DNA of 64,000 bases, taken from contig JAGTJL010000010.1 of assembly GCA_020746875.1 (NCBI GenBank), forward strand, positions 1,116,001 through 1,180,000, in the 5' to 3' direction. This document shows, one piece after another, positions 22,761 through 34,244 of the stretch (its first letter is position 1; every line of letters starts with the position of its first letter). Under the pieces are notes generated by a model that worked only from the letters and a program-made list of their open reading frames with translations, did not search any database and had not been told where the DNA came from. A program made the translations under genes and the position numbers. The stretch is from Rhexocercosporidium sp. MPI-PUGE-AT-0058. Lineage: Eukaryota > Ascomycota > Leotiomycetes > Helotiales.

Positions 22761-24537
22761 GAATCTACCTAGATACCGCAAGTATACCACGGCGTTGGGA
22801 CGGATACAGTTACAATCTGGCAGGGACGGGAAGACATGGATGAATGGCGTTTAGGAGAACTCGGATGGATAAAATACAACGAATGTTTGCTTTTCTCTTC
22901 CAATTTCGCGATTGTGAATTTGCTCTCTCTTTTTCCTTATGTCAAGAGATGCCGAAACAGTCCCATTTGAGCATATGCGTTCTTCCCTTTACTCTATGGG
23001 TCGAAATGTCTATAGATGATGGCAGAATAAACCTCCCTCATGATTAGCTACTCTCTGTATTTTTCAGCAGGTGGTGGCTTGTCACGAGGAGACATCCCTT
23101 TTTTCATACCCTTACGCTGGAAGGAGTTCATTAGCTTTTAGCTCTATATTGCTTGCAATTGACTATGATGGGTCCTTCTTAAATCAACTTTCAGAATCGT
23201 TAACAAGCTCCAAATATACCTTTTAAACCATTTCGCATCAATATCTACCACTTTCGCGTATATTCAAAAGTGTTAAATCTCGATCGAATTTCTGAACTAC
23301 CTCAACTGCCATTTCTCAGGATCAAATAAAACGAATACCTTTCCTTTGATGAGTCTTGACCCCTCAGACCCAGCAGCTTCGCTTGATGATGTTAAGAATT
23401 TCGAGGTAACAACATCTGGTATTACATGCACTACCTGTATGCACATGCAGGCAAGATCTGTGGAGTCGTAACCCTGTAGCTGGTATGTCGTGCTACTAGC
23501 CAAGAAAGCCAAACATTTGAACTTACATTCCTTCTCTTTGTCTTCTTCTCTCGTCTTTAATGTTGAATACTCACGGCAAGCTCTGAACGATAGCCGGCTG
23601 TTGTATTTTATGTTCTCTTTGAATAGTTGAATCGTAAGCTACTTGTTCTAGATCTGTTTTATTCCAACGGTCGTCCTCCTTGGAGGGGCGAGGGCGACGC
23701 GGACACACAGATCTCTGTTGGTACTAACACGGGAGGGGAGTGATAATGATGTCAACCTTTTGGCTTCTGCTGCGAAGTTAGAAAGACAACGACTTAGTCG
23801 TTGAAGAGTTATGTCCTGTTTGTGGTTTCGTGGTTGTGCGTTTCGCATATCAGGAGTTGTGAGTCCAAACTTTTGTGCTTGGCAATGAAATTACTACCCC
23901 ACTTCTGGGCTTCCTTAATACAGAGAATCGATATAGAGCTTACTGTAAATTGCATATACGCTTATTCGATTGGTGATTCTGCCAGGTAGGGAGTAATCAA
24001 CAAAACGCTTGACAGTAGGTGTACAGTATTTCGATATAAATTTGTTTGTTGCCGTTTCATTCCTGCCGAGGCTAGCATTGACAACTCCAAGATCTCAGAC
24101 CGCTAGCTCAACATCATCAAAGCTTCACTCCCTATCCAACATCTAAAAACACACTGAACAATCAAATTAGAGTATTTATGACAACACTTATATTCTACGA
24201 GCAGCTACTGGCCAAGTATAAAGCCTTCTCAAGGGATTGCCGATCCTCTAACCTTGCCCGAGGAAGGAGCCGCCGGAACCCCCACTTACCAACGAGGAGG
24301 GACGGCCAGGAACGATCTTGACCCATAGGCAGATCAGGAATCGGCCGACATCTAGGTACAATAAAAAGACGGTAACATTCTTTCTATTCTTAAACTTCTT
24401 CGACCAAATACAAACTTCACGGAATCCTTCTTCACTAGTGCCTGGAAGACTCACTCACTTGCTCGGTTCGCCACCCCAACCTTACCGAGCGAACACTTAC
24501 TCCGCGTCGTGATATCAACCACACCCACTCTTCAAAA
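22761..24537. other. Intergenic region, elongin C to amidase
   Basis: About 1.8 kb without recognisable genes; all frames are under 75 codons. It is AT-rich at 23100-23300. The final 300 bp should be the amidase promoter and 5' UTR. Nothing else seen. Confidence 0.55.
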
Positions 24538-26424
24538 ATGGGACAACATTACAAAGAAATCGCAGCCATAGCGCTCAAGCGTCGCGCAGATGCCATCCCA
24601 AAAGAATACCTCCTGCCAGACACATCTCTCACGAACCTCCCACGGAACCTAACCACGGTCCCCAAGAGCTCTGGTCACTTCACAGCCGAGGAGCTCGAGA
24701 TCATCGAAGCAGATGCTGAGGAGATTCTGTTGAAGATTAGAGAGAAGAAATGGAGTTCTCTGGAAGTGACGAGGGCGTTTTGCAAGGCGGCGATTGTGGC
24801 TCAGCAGTTGGTTTGTTGCTCTTTCTTTGGATATGTGGTGTTGTGTTGTAGTTGAGAATTCAAAAGTTGATACATGCGATACCTTCTAGACAAATTGCTT
24901 GACTGAGATCCTATTCCCAGAAGCTATCGCCCGCGCCAAATCTCTAGATGAACATCTAGAGAAGACAGGGCAGGTGATCGGTCCTCTGCACGGTCTTCCC
25001 ATCTCCCTGAAAGACTGTATTATCACACCTCCTCACCCATCATCTCTCGGAATGGCATGTTATGCCAATGAGGTGACAGATGAGGAGACTGTTCTCGTTA
25101 GCGTGCTGGCGAAGCTAGGTGCGGTGTTCTATGTTAAGACTAATGTCCCCACTGCTATGATGATGATGGAGACTATCAATGTTATCTGGGGCGAGACAAA
25201 TGGTGCGTATCATAGCGGTACGAGCCCTGGTGGTAGTAGTGGTGGCGAAGGTGCACTTTTGGCTATGAGGGGAAGTCCATTAGGGATTGGTACGGATATT
25301 GGAGGGAGTATCCGGATTCCGAGTGCTTTCAATGGGCTATATGGGTTGAAACCTACGTAAGTCATCTAATATTCTAAATTTCGGAGAGTTCTAAACTAAC
25401 TTGGATAGTTTCGGTCGTTTCCCAGTCTACGGCACCAAATCCGGAATCACAGGACAAGACTTCATCTATTCGAACAACGGACCTATGTCCAGATCACTCG
25501 AGAGTCTGAAGATCTACTGCCGGGCTGTTCTCTCAACCGAAGTCTCACCTTGGAATCTCGACCCAAAATGTGTCGCCATTCCCTGGAGAGAAGAAGTTAT
25601 CCAACCCAAAGGCCGTAAGTTACGCTTTGGTATAGTTCTAGACCACGACGGCGAGATCCATGTCCAGCCTCCTATAAATCGCGGTCTCGCCATTACCAAA
25701 AAAGCCCTCGAAGCAGCCGGCCACGAAGTCTTCGAATGGGAACCCCTCAACCACCCCGCCATGGTCGACGAGATGAACCGCTCCTTCCACACGCTTGGCG
25801 CAGCAGCTATCCTAGACCTGACACTCCAGAACGAAGAACCTGTCTACGGGTCGATGAAGAATTACGAGACTACGTATAGAAAGGGCGAGCATGAAACGCT
25901 TGGGCCAACGAAGTTGAGGGAGATGATTATGAAGAGGAATTCGTACCAGAAGGCATATCTAGATAAGTGGAATGAGACGGCGAGGGATGGGAAGGGGGCT
26001 ATGGATGGGATTATTATTGCGGCATCTCCGTGGACAGCGCCGAGGTTGGGGGTGACGCAGGAGATTTTCTGTGTGAATTATACGGGGGCATTCAATATTC
26101 TTGGTAAGTTCAAACAACCACTCCTAAAGTTCCCAACCCCAAGCGAAAGTATGGTCAGAATGCAGATCTTTGCTAACGATAAATCAAATAGATTACCCAG
26201 TCTGCACCTTCCCCGTAACATTCGCAGACAAGGATCTCGATTCACCGAGGAAAGACTGGAAGCCGTTGAATGAGCTGGATGGGAAGATCCAGGCTGATTA
26301 CGATCCTGAATTTTATCATGGCACGCCAGTTACGCTGCAGTGTGTTGGGAGACGGTTGGAGGATGAGAAGGTCTTGGAGATGACGAGTGTTATTGCTGAG
26401 GCTTTGAAGGCGAGTTCTTCGTGA
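24538..26424 (+). CDS. Amidase signature enzyme (acetamidase/general amidase type)
   Basis: Hydrolyses carboxamides to acid and ammonia. Exons are 24538-24810, 24890-25356, 25409-26103 and 26192-26424, giving 555 aa, the usual length for fungal AmdS/GmdA-type amidases. The catalytic triad is visible: Lys in PISLKDCI, cis-Ser in SPGGSSGGEG and nucleophile Ser in GIGTDIGGSIRIPS. GLYGLKPT and NNGPMSRS follow, as in the family. The C-terminal YHGTPVTLQCVGRRLEDEKV matches the acetamidase branch. No signal peptide is present, so it is probably cytosolic. The substrate (acetamide, formamide or larger amides) cannot be assigned. Confidence 0.94.
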
Positions 26425-27308
26425 AGAAGGAGGGGAATAAGTGGAGATGAGAGTTGATGGTAAATGTGTATACGATACTTGAGGAGTATCTGTTCAGTTA
26501 TACTGGCAAAGGTAGAGGATGTTAACTAGGAGTATCTTTCTTGATAGAAATAATTCATCTGGATATTATGCCACACATCGAAAACAGATTCAGGTTGGGT
26601 AGGAAAGTCCGCCAATCAGTTCTGCTTCTTGTCCATACTGTGGCTAGGTACCAATACCAAAATCCCCAAACCGATGTTTAAGAAATAATAAAGTAGCCCC
26701 TGGCCTGAAGCGAGTTTATTGCTTGGCTTGGCCTGGCCTCGAAATTCTCCTCTCCAAACCAATAGGTCAAGCAGAGCTCCAAAAAGCTCACTTAGTTCAA
26801 TTAGCAAGAGCAGTAGTCACAACGATTGAAGTACCATATGGAATGAGGAAAAGGAAAGAGGCGATCATGAGGCACAAAAGGCGAAACAAGAGAAACAAGT
26901 CTACACGCATATTTTGGTTGAAGCGAGTAGGAAATCAAGATGACTTGCTGGGCAACACCTTTAATTCTGGCTGAATGAAGCAGTATATAGATTGATTGGT
27001 TGATAACATTAAGCTTTGCTTTCACTTCCATTCTCTTTATTTTCGAAAAGTGGCAGTTCTCGCGCATCTGTAAAGGGTCAGGGTCTCGGTCTCAGTCTCA
27101 TCAAGCGAGCCCAGGTTGCCATGCCAATCAATCGCACCTCGCATCGTCATCGAAAATCTACAAACCACCTCCCCTCCTCCTCCAAACTCCACATACACCA
27201 CCACACCACACCAGACCTTCCCCACACGACAATTAACGCACCCACGCCTTCTTTACCGACTAGGATTTAACTCTGTCGAAGAAAACACAAGCCGACGACC
27301 CAGCGAAA
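26425..27308. other. Intergenic region, amidase to POLD4
   Basis: Contains the amidase 3' UTR and the promoter/5' UTR of the next gene. The stretch 27150-27240 is C/A-rich on the + strand (many CCACA and CACC words). Overlapping frames there are composition artefacts. Confidence 0.55.
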
Positions 27309-28113
27309 ATGCCACCAGCCCGCCGAACCCGCCCATCCAGCGGCCCAGGACCAGCCGCGAAAGGCGCCCAGAAAACCCTCAGTTTCGGCACCAAAGTAAC
27401 GAAACCCTCTGCCGCCCTACCGTACTCCAAAGACAAAGACTCCACCACCCCACACCCTCTCTCGCAAAGCATCGATGTCGAATCCAAGCCCGAGGTCGAG
27501 GTCGAGCTCGAGCTCGAGCCCGAAACCAAGGCGGAGATCAAGGAGGAAGCAGAACTGGATACCGGACACATCACATCCGAAGCAGCGGTTGCGCAGCAAG
27601 CGAAGGCGGAACTCGAGGGGCGGAAGGGCGAGGACGTGTTGAGAGCGGAGAGGGTCACGGACGCGCAGATCAAGAAGTACTGGCGGGAGCGCGAGGGCGA
27701 GAGGCTGACCAAGAGGGTGCATCAGGAGGGGCTGGCGGTGGAGGAGAAGATCCTGAGGTTGTTTGATATGAGTAGTTCGTTTGGTGTATGTCATGTCATG
27801 TCTTTCCCTATTCCCTTCCCTTCCCTTTCCCTTCCCCATCTCTCTCCTCATTCCCTTGTATATCTTCCTAGCCCATATCGATTTCTGGAGGATATAGACT
27901 GATTATTTTGTTTTTTGTCTTGGTGTGATATAGCCGGCAATTGGTATCGCACGTATGAAGCGCTGGACGCGAGCGCAGAAACTCGGTCTCAATCCTCCGA
28001 TTGAGGTCCTGGCTGTGCTGTTGAGGGAGGAGAAGAAGGGGAATGAGAAGATTGAACGCGCGTATGTGGATGAGTTGATGAGCTCGAAGTTTGTGGTTGG
28101 GGATGCGGCTTGA
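27309..28113 (+). CDS. DNA polymerase delta subunit 4 (POLD4/Cdm1)
   Basis: Small accessory subunit that stabilises DNA polymerase delta. Exons are 27309-27785 and 27934-28113, giving 218 aa. The N-terminus is basic and disordered (RRTRPSSGPG) and contains QKTLSFGTKV, resembling a PCNA-interaction motif (Q..L.F). An acidic Glu-rich stretch follows (about residues 58-80). The conserved C-terminal domain runs across the intron: LRLFDMSSSFGPAIGI, ARMKRWTRAQKLGLNPPIEV, then the end motif YVDELMSS. The intron contains repeated TTCCC words. Conservation of the C-terminal domain makes the family call firm. Confidence 0.9.
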
Positions 28114-28769
28114 GGTTTGAGCTTGCTTTGGCTGGGCTGGCCTGGGATGGGGAAGTGAGCGGAGCAAAAGGAGAGGAGAGGAGGATGGGGTGGATGACTT
28201 GATTTTATTTTGCTTTCGCTGGAGTTGTTGGGCTGGGTTGGTTTGGAGAGGGAGTACATTGAGCAGGGGACGGACGAAGGAGGGAACTACCTGCAATGGA
28301 TCGGGAGTTTGGCTGTACAATACATACGCAGATGGCTGTGGCAATGGAAATCGCACAGCATGTCTGGATCGGTATGGAGCAATGAAAGAACAATTTCTCA
28401 CACACACTGGAAGTCTTGGCTTATCTTTCGAGGCTCACGCAGCTTGGTGTTTACTACATTTGCTGCCGGGTTTTTCATGATGAATCCAAGCGGGATCTGT
28501 TTCGACAGAGCCGTAAAGCAAGCTCGGTCTTTGAACCTATTCCTTCACTCTGCTCTCCCGCCACGCTGTGCCCACAGCTTGAAATCACACCGCGTCTTAA
28601 ACATGTTCATAATCATTGATACGTTTTGAATTAGGGGTATGCCATTGCACTTTGTTTGTCTACATGCTACATTTGCGGACGTAAAAGGGAGTAACTCCAG
28701 AACCAAAAAAGCTCATCTCATCTCATCTCGTCCATCCATCAAACCCAGAAAAGCAAGAGCGAGCCAAAT
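28114..28769. other. Convergent 3' region, POLD4 / acl1
   Basis: Both genes end here. Several frames up to 139 codons cross the stretch, but they lack conserved features and disagree in phase. Probably UTRs only. Confidence 0.55.
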
Positions 28770-30819
28770 CTACAACTGGACTTCAACACGTCCCTCAGCA
28801 CCCGGTGCACCAGATGACAAGCTTGGGAGGAGATATGTGATATCATCCCAAGGATGTCTGTAGAGACCAGTACGCAGTCTCTTCTGGTCGAGGTAATGGG
28901 CAATCAAACCGATAGATCGTCCCAAGACGAATAGACCGTTCAAGACACCCATCTTCATGTAATCCTCGGCCTCCTCAGCACTGAATGCACCACAGTTGCG
29001 CATCAAGTCAACGAAGCAGACGGCAACGGCACCATCAACATTCAGGATCAAATTGTCCTTCTTGGATGTGGTGACCGACTCAACGGCAAGAGCGTAATCG
29101 AGCATCTTGCAGCTGGGGAAACGCTTCTTGACGAACTCCTTGACGAGCTCAACACGGAGATCTGGGTTGTTCCGCGACTTGACTTTGTGGCCGATACCGG
29201 GAATGAGTTTGTTTTGCTTGCGCATGGTATCCACGAACTCACGTGGGCTAAGACCCTTGTCAAAAGCCTTGGTGAACTCCTCGGCGGCACCATCAAGAGC
29301 ACCACCGAATCTGGAACCGATGGTCAAGAGACCACTGACAAGAGCGCTGATGAGATCCTTTCCGGCTCTGGTAGTGATAATGGTGTTCATGGCACCGGAC
29401 ACAGCTGGACCGTGATCGGCAGTCAACATGAGAACCATCTCGAGGAACTTGCTGGCGTAATCTGGGAGACGGCGACGGAACCACAAAAGCGACATGACGC
29501 CACCAATTCCGATATCCTCTCTGAAGACATCCGAGATTGGCATACCGGCGTAGAGAAGTTCTTGTCCACGATCATCGGAAATGGTAGAGATAAATGCGGC
29601 AGGCTTTCGAATGAGACCAAGTTCTTGTGCCCAAGAGTAGTCAATTGGAATCTTGGGTACGACTGGCTCTGGCTGTGGGACGATATTTCCGGCCTTGACA
29701 AGCTTCTGGTAAACCTGGGCAAGAACGCCTGGCAAGTCCTCAAAGGTCTCTGGAACGAAGAAACCGGCTTCCTTCATGGACTTGTTCTTAACGGCAGCAG
29801 TCTCGAGTTGAGAGTTGGCGAAAGAACCGGCATGTCCGAATTGGACCTCAGTCTTGAACATGCTTGCGCAAGTACCAATGGCCCAGGCAACAATTGGCTT
29901 GGTGATAAGTCCGTGCTTGACGGCCTTGATAACTCGGTATTCCTCAACACCTCCGACTTCTCCCAAAAGGAGCAGGATTTTGCACTCTGGGTCGGCTTCG
30001 TATCTGAGGAGATGGTCGATGAAGGTTGTGCTGGGGTATCTGTCACCACCAATGGCAACTCCCTCGTAGACACCATCGGTTGTGTTGGCAATGATGTTGT
30101 TAAGCTCGTTGGACATACCGCCAGACTTGGAGACATATCCGACGGAACCCTTGCGGTAAAGCTTGGAGGCCACAATGTTGTCCATCATACCACCAGTGTT
30201 ACCAATCTTGAAGGATCCAGGCTTGATTCCACCGACAGTCGCAGGGCCGATGATTGTAATGCCCTTGCGCTTGGCTACGTGGAGGATCTCGCGGGCACGC
30301 TAGGAAAAGTGTTAGGCGGGGTTCTTTTACTCCAGACTTGCAGAGACTTACTCTTTCGGGAACACCCTCAGCAATGATGGCAATTGACTTGATCTGCTCG
30401 AACTCCATCAATTCCAAGGTAGAGCTGTAGACACTACGAGACGAGGCAAAGTTGACGACGGTATCCACGTCGCTGTGCTTGGCCATGGCCTTGCTGACGT
30501 CTTGGTAGACTGGCAGCAGAGTCTCGCTGGTTCCCCAGTACATCTTGCTCACGAATTGACCGCCGAATGGGTAGATAATACCGGCCACGGAAGGCGTCTT
30601 GCGCTTGCAGATGAAGTCAAAATCCAGCATGCCCTGGACGGCTCTTGGCTGGAGACCGTACACAAAGCATCTTGTCTTGTTGTGGAAAAGGGTATGTTCG
30701 GCACGGGGGCTCAGAGGACGGCTGGGAGCTGCGAATCTTCTGATATTGTCGTTTGCGGAGTTTGGGGCTGGGGTTAAGGAGCCATTGGTGGCCCCCCCGT
30801 TGGTGGTAGCAGCAGGCAT
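28770..30819 (-). CDS. acl1: ATP-citrate lyase subunit 1 (citryl-CoA lyase / CoA-ligase part)
   Basis: One of two subunits of fungal ATP-citrate lyase, which turns citrate, CoA and ATP into cytosolic acetyl-CoA and oxaloacetate. Exons in transcription order are 30819-30352 and 30299-28770, giving 665 aa. The first half is the CoA-binding/succinyl-CoA-synthetase-like module ([38 protein letters not shown]) with the phosphorylated His in [10 protein letters not shown]. The second half is citrate-synthase-like ([51 protein letters not shown]). The start at MPAATTNGG is chosen because the in-frame extension upstream is not conserved in type. It is divergent from acl2, and they share one upstream region. 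Confidence 0.97.
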
Positions 30820-32311
30820 TTTTGGGCAAGGAGGGAATCTGGAGGGCAGACGCACGTCAGCAATTGCACGCGGTATTGTAGTTTTGAAGCTGAACCTCTG
30901 ACTACTCGGGACTCGGGGGATTTTCGCTCTTTACGAGTTTCCGTTGCACAGTCTGCGAGGGTGGGGAGATGGTGCAGAGGGAGCTGGGGAGAAATGAGCG
31001 AGGAGAGTGGAAGACTTACATCAAAACGGAAACACTAGCTACAATGTAGAAAGCAGAGCTCTCTTTGCGGGAGCAGTTGTGCAGAAGTCCAGTCTCTCGG
31101 TGGTAGGTGCGAAGATGCAGAGATTGGAAGGTGCAGTATTGAGGAAGAAGAGGGAGGTGAATTGGAGTGCGGAGTGGTAGAGATGGTGGATGTGTGTGTG
31201 TGTAGTGTGGGTTGTAAAGGGAGGGAGGGAGGGAAGGAGGAGGGAGATGTTTTGTTGGAGGAGTCCGTATTTTTACCTGATGGATCTTCAGACCGGCGGG
31301 AATGGGCGACAAATGCTGGGGCTGTTGAGCTGGCTGGCTTGTCGGATACCGAGCTGGCCTGGGGGGGGGGACTGTGGGTACGGTGCAGTCTGTACCGTGC
31401 TGGAGGCGGTGAGAGGCGGTGGCAGAAACATCTGGCGAGCTCGGGGCAGTTGCTGGTCGGAGCTGCAGGGCTCCAGGGCTCCAGGGCTCCAGGGCTTTTC
31501 TTTGTTGAATTGCTGAATCGGCAGGGTTCTCTTAGCGTCCCCCAACTCCCTCAACACCGACCGCTCATCCTGCCCCAACCAACCACAGCGCCGCCGACAC
31601 CCCCCAAGTCCCCTCCCAAAGTCCCCCAGTCCACCCAAGTCCACCCAAGTCCCGTCGCCAGCACTCAGATCTTCGGTCAACGAAGCGGAGGCTGCCCGGT
31701 GTGAATACGGAGCAATAGTTAGTATTCGCCGACCCACCCCCAATTCTTTGACAAAGTCCATTCCAATCCAATCCAATCCAAACCGAACCACCAGACCAAA
31801 TTCCCAAATCCTTCCACCAACACTTGAACGCTGCCCGATTCTTGTCAAATCCAACCTCACGCTGACTGCCCGCCGTATCATCCCGCCAGCCAGTTGAGTC
31901 GAACGAATCCCACCCCGAATCCCTTGAAATAAGAATCTCCGTGGTATGTTTTGCTTCCTCCCCTCGCATCGCATCACTTCACCCCCCCTCTGCTCCTGCC
32001 TGAAAGCAAAACCTGCACCGTCTTGTCAAGTCAAATTTCCTCCGATCTTCATACACAGTTCTCTTTCCTTCATTGAATCGAATCTGTGACCTGTTTCTGC
32101 ATCTGCACATTGGCAAAGATTCTGTCAGTTCTGACAAAGTTGCTTGCTTGAAGTCCGCTCTTTGGCAAAGTCTCCCAACCCTTCAATCGGGGCCCGGACT
32201 TGTGAGAAAATCCCAAGAAACACCCTACACATTCTTGTTAGCACACAAAAACCACGAGAAGAGCTTGTGCTGACCTGTTTTCCACAGTAAACCTACCTCG
32301 AATCCTTCACA
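30820..32311. promoter_or_regulatory. Shared divergent upstream region of acl1 and acl2
   Basis: 1.49 kb between the two ATP-citrate lyase start codons, expected to hold both promoters and 5' UTRs. It contains a four-copy 8-bp repeat at 31466-31497, a run of nine G near 31362, CCAAGTC and CCAAT-like short repeats near 31630 and 31763, and a pyrimidine-rich stretch near 31975-32060. Long frames on both strands (31162-31704 plus, 31288-31977 minus) are mirror images in low-complexity DNA and not convincing genes. Co-regulation of the subunits is inferred from arrangement, not from a recognised site. Confidence 0.7.
31466..31497. repeat. 8-bp tandem repeat (CAGGGCTC), four copies
   Basis: Three perfect units and a fourth with a final T, lying midway in the acl1/acl2 upstream region. 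Confidence 0.85.
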
Positions 32312-34244
32312 ATGGCCGCCAAATCCATCCTCGAAGCCGACGGAAAGGCCATCCTCAACTACCACCTCACCAGAGCACCAGTCATCAAGCCTTCGCCTCT
32401 CCCAAAATCCTCCACACACAACGCTCCTCCAAAGCTTGCCTCCCTATACTTCCCAGAAGATGCTGAGGTTATGGCCATCCTCGACCAAGCCGAGACCTCA
32501 TACCCTTGGCTGTTGGTCCCAGGCTCCAAGTTCGTTGCAAAGCCAGATCAATTGATCAAGAGACGAGGCAAGAGCGGACTTTTGGCTTTGAATAAGACAT
32601 GGCCAGAGGCAAAGGCGTGGATTGCTGCCCGTGCTGGCAAGGAACAAAAGGTTGAGACCACTGTGGGTTACCTGAGACAATTCTTGGTTGAGCCTTTCGT
32701 GCCCCATCCAGACGGAACCGAATACTACATCAACATCAACTCGCAAAGAGAGGTACGTCTTACCATTTGTTTTGATATACTTTTCCCTGTTCAGACTAGA
32801 AAGCTAGATGCAAAGAGTTGGGATGCCAAGCATCAGAGCTCTGCAACTCCAAAAGGCAGTCTAGCATTCAAGCGAATGCCAAAAGTCGAATTTTCGAACA
32901 TTTCAAACCTGGCTTTGGCATGTGGGCTGCAACGTCCTTTTTGTTGCTTTCGGCCCTGATTCGGCAGGAGAGATGGCACGGGCGAGCGGAGGCTAAGGAA
33001 CACATTTCCAATATGGCTGGCCCACTCTCGTTATCAAACACCAACCTCCCAAATACAATTGCGTACCTGCATCTGTCTGCATGTGCGTTAATCGTTGCCG
33101 CTGTCAGGGCGATCCGCTGCGACCTGCCGGGTCTCTAACGTTGCGCCATCCTCCATCCGTCCTCCAATGAAACACTATGGTTCCCCCTACCACGTGCTGA
33201 CCATGTTTGTTTGTACAGGGTGACTGGATTCTCTTCACACACGAGGGAGGTGTTGATGTTGGTGACGTCGATGCCAAAGCCGAGAAGATCTTGATTCCCG
33301 TCGACCTCTCCGAATACCCATCGAACGAAGAACTTGCTGCAACTCTCCTCAAGAAGGTTCCAAAGGGTGTGCACAATGTCCTCGTCGACTTCATCACCAG
33401 GCTGTACGCTGTCTACGTCGACTGCCAGTTCACATACCTTGAGATCAACCCTCTCGTTGTCATCCCAAATGCCGATGCCACATCTGCTGAAGTCCACTTC
33501 TTGGATCTGGCCGCTAAGCTCGACCAGACCGCTGAGTTTGAGTGTGGTGTCAAATGGGCCATCGCACGCTCACCAGCTGCTTTGGGCATGGCTGCCGTCA
33601 AGGCATCAGATGGTAAGGTCAACATCGATGCTGGCCCACCTATGGAGTTCCCAGCTCCTTTCGGTCGTGACATGAGCAAAGAGGAGGCTTACATTGCCGA
33701 GCTCGATGCTAAGACTGGTGCATCTCTCAAGCTTACCATCTTGAACGCCAATGGCCGTGTATGGACTTTGGTCGCTGGTGGTGGTGCTTCCGTCGTCTAC
33801 GCCGATGCCATTGCCAGCAGTGGCTTTGCCGATGAGCTCGCCAACTACGGAGAATACTCTGGTGCTCCAACCGAGACCCAAACCTTCCACTACGCCCGCA
33901 CCGTTCTCGACCTCATGCTCCGTGCCCCAATCACACCCGAGGGTAAGGTCCTCTTCATCGGTGGTGGTATTGCCAACTTCACCAACGTCGCCTCCACTTT
34001 CAAGGGCGTCATCCGCGCTCTCCGCGAGGTTGCCCCTCAGCTCATCGAGCACAAGGTTCAAATCTGGGTCAGACGTGCTGGACCTAATTACCAAGAGGGT
34101 CTGAAGAACATCAAGTCCGTCGGCCAAGAGTTGAAGTTGGACATGCACGTATACGGACCAGACATGCACGTCAGTGGTATCGTGCCCCTCGCTCTCATCC
34201 CTGGGAAGTTGGCAGAGTGTAAGGTGGAGGAGTTCAAGGCCTAG
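32312..34244 (+). CDS. acl2: ATP-citrate lyase subunit 2 (ATP-grasp / citrate-binding part)
   Basis: Partner of subunit 1; carries the ATP-grasp and citrate-binding modules. Exons are 32312-32752 and 33219-34244, giving 488 aa, typical for the subunit. Features are MAAKSILEADGKAILNYHL at the N-terminus, LVPGSKFVAKPDQLIKRRGK (nucleotide-binding), INPLVVIPNA, LVAGGGASVVYADAI, GEYSGAPTE, LFIGGGIANFTNVASTF and VQIWVRRAGPNYQEGL. The single intron is 466 bp, much longer than the 52-bp intron in acl1. Its splice sites (GTACGT, TACAG) are standard. Reading continues smoothly across the join at INSQRE/GDWILFTHEGG. Confidence 0.97.

Noticed and set aside
29187..30377. 396-codon plus-strand frame opposite acl1
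   Set aside because: It is exactly antisense to strongly conserved acl1 coding sequence, and its openness follows from acl1 codon bias. No family features.
31162..31977. Long frames on both strands in the acl1/acl2 upstream region
   Set aside because: They mirror each other in G/C-rich low-complexity DNA with tandem repeats; no domains.
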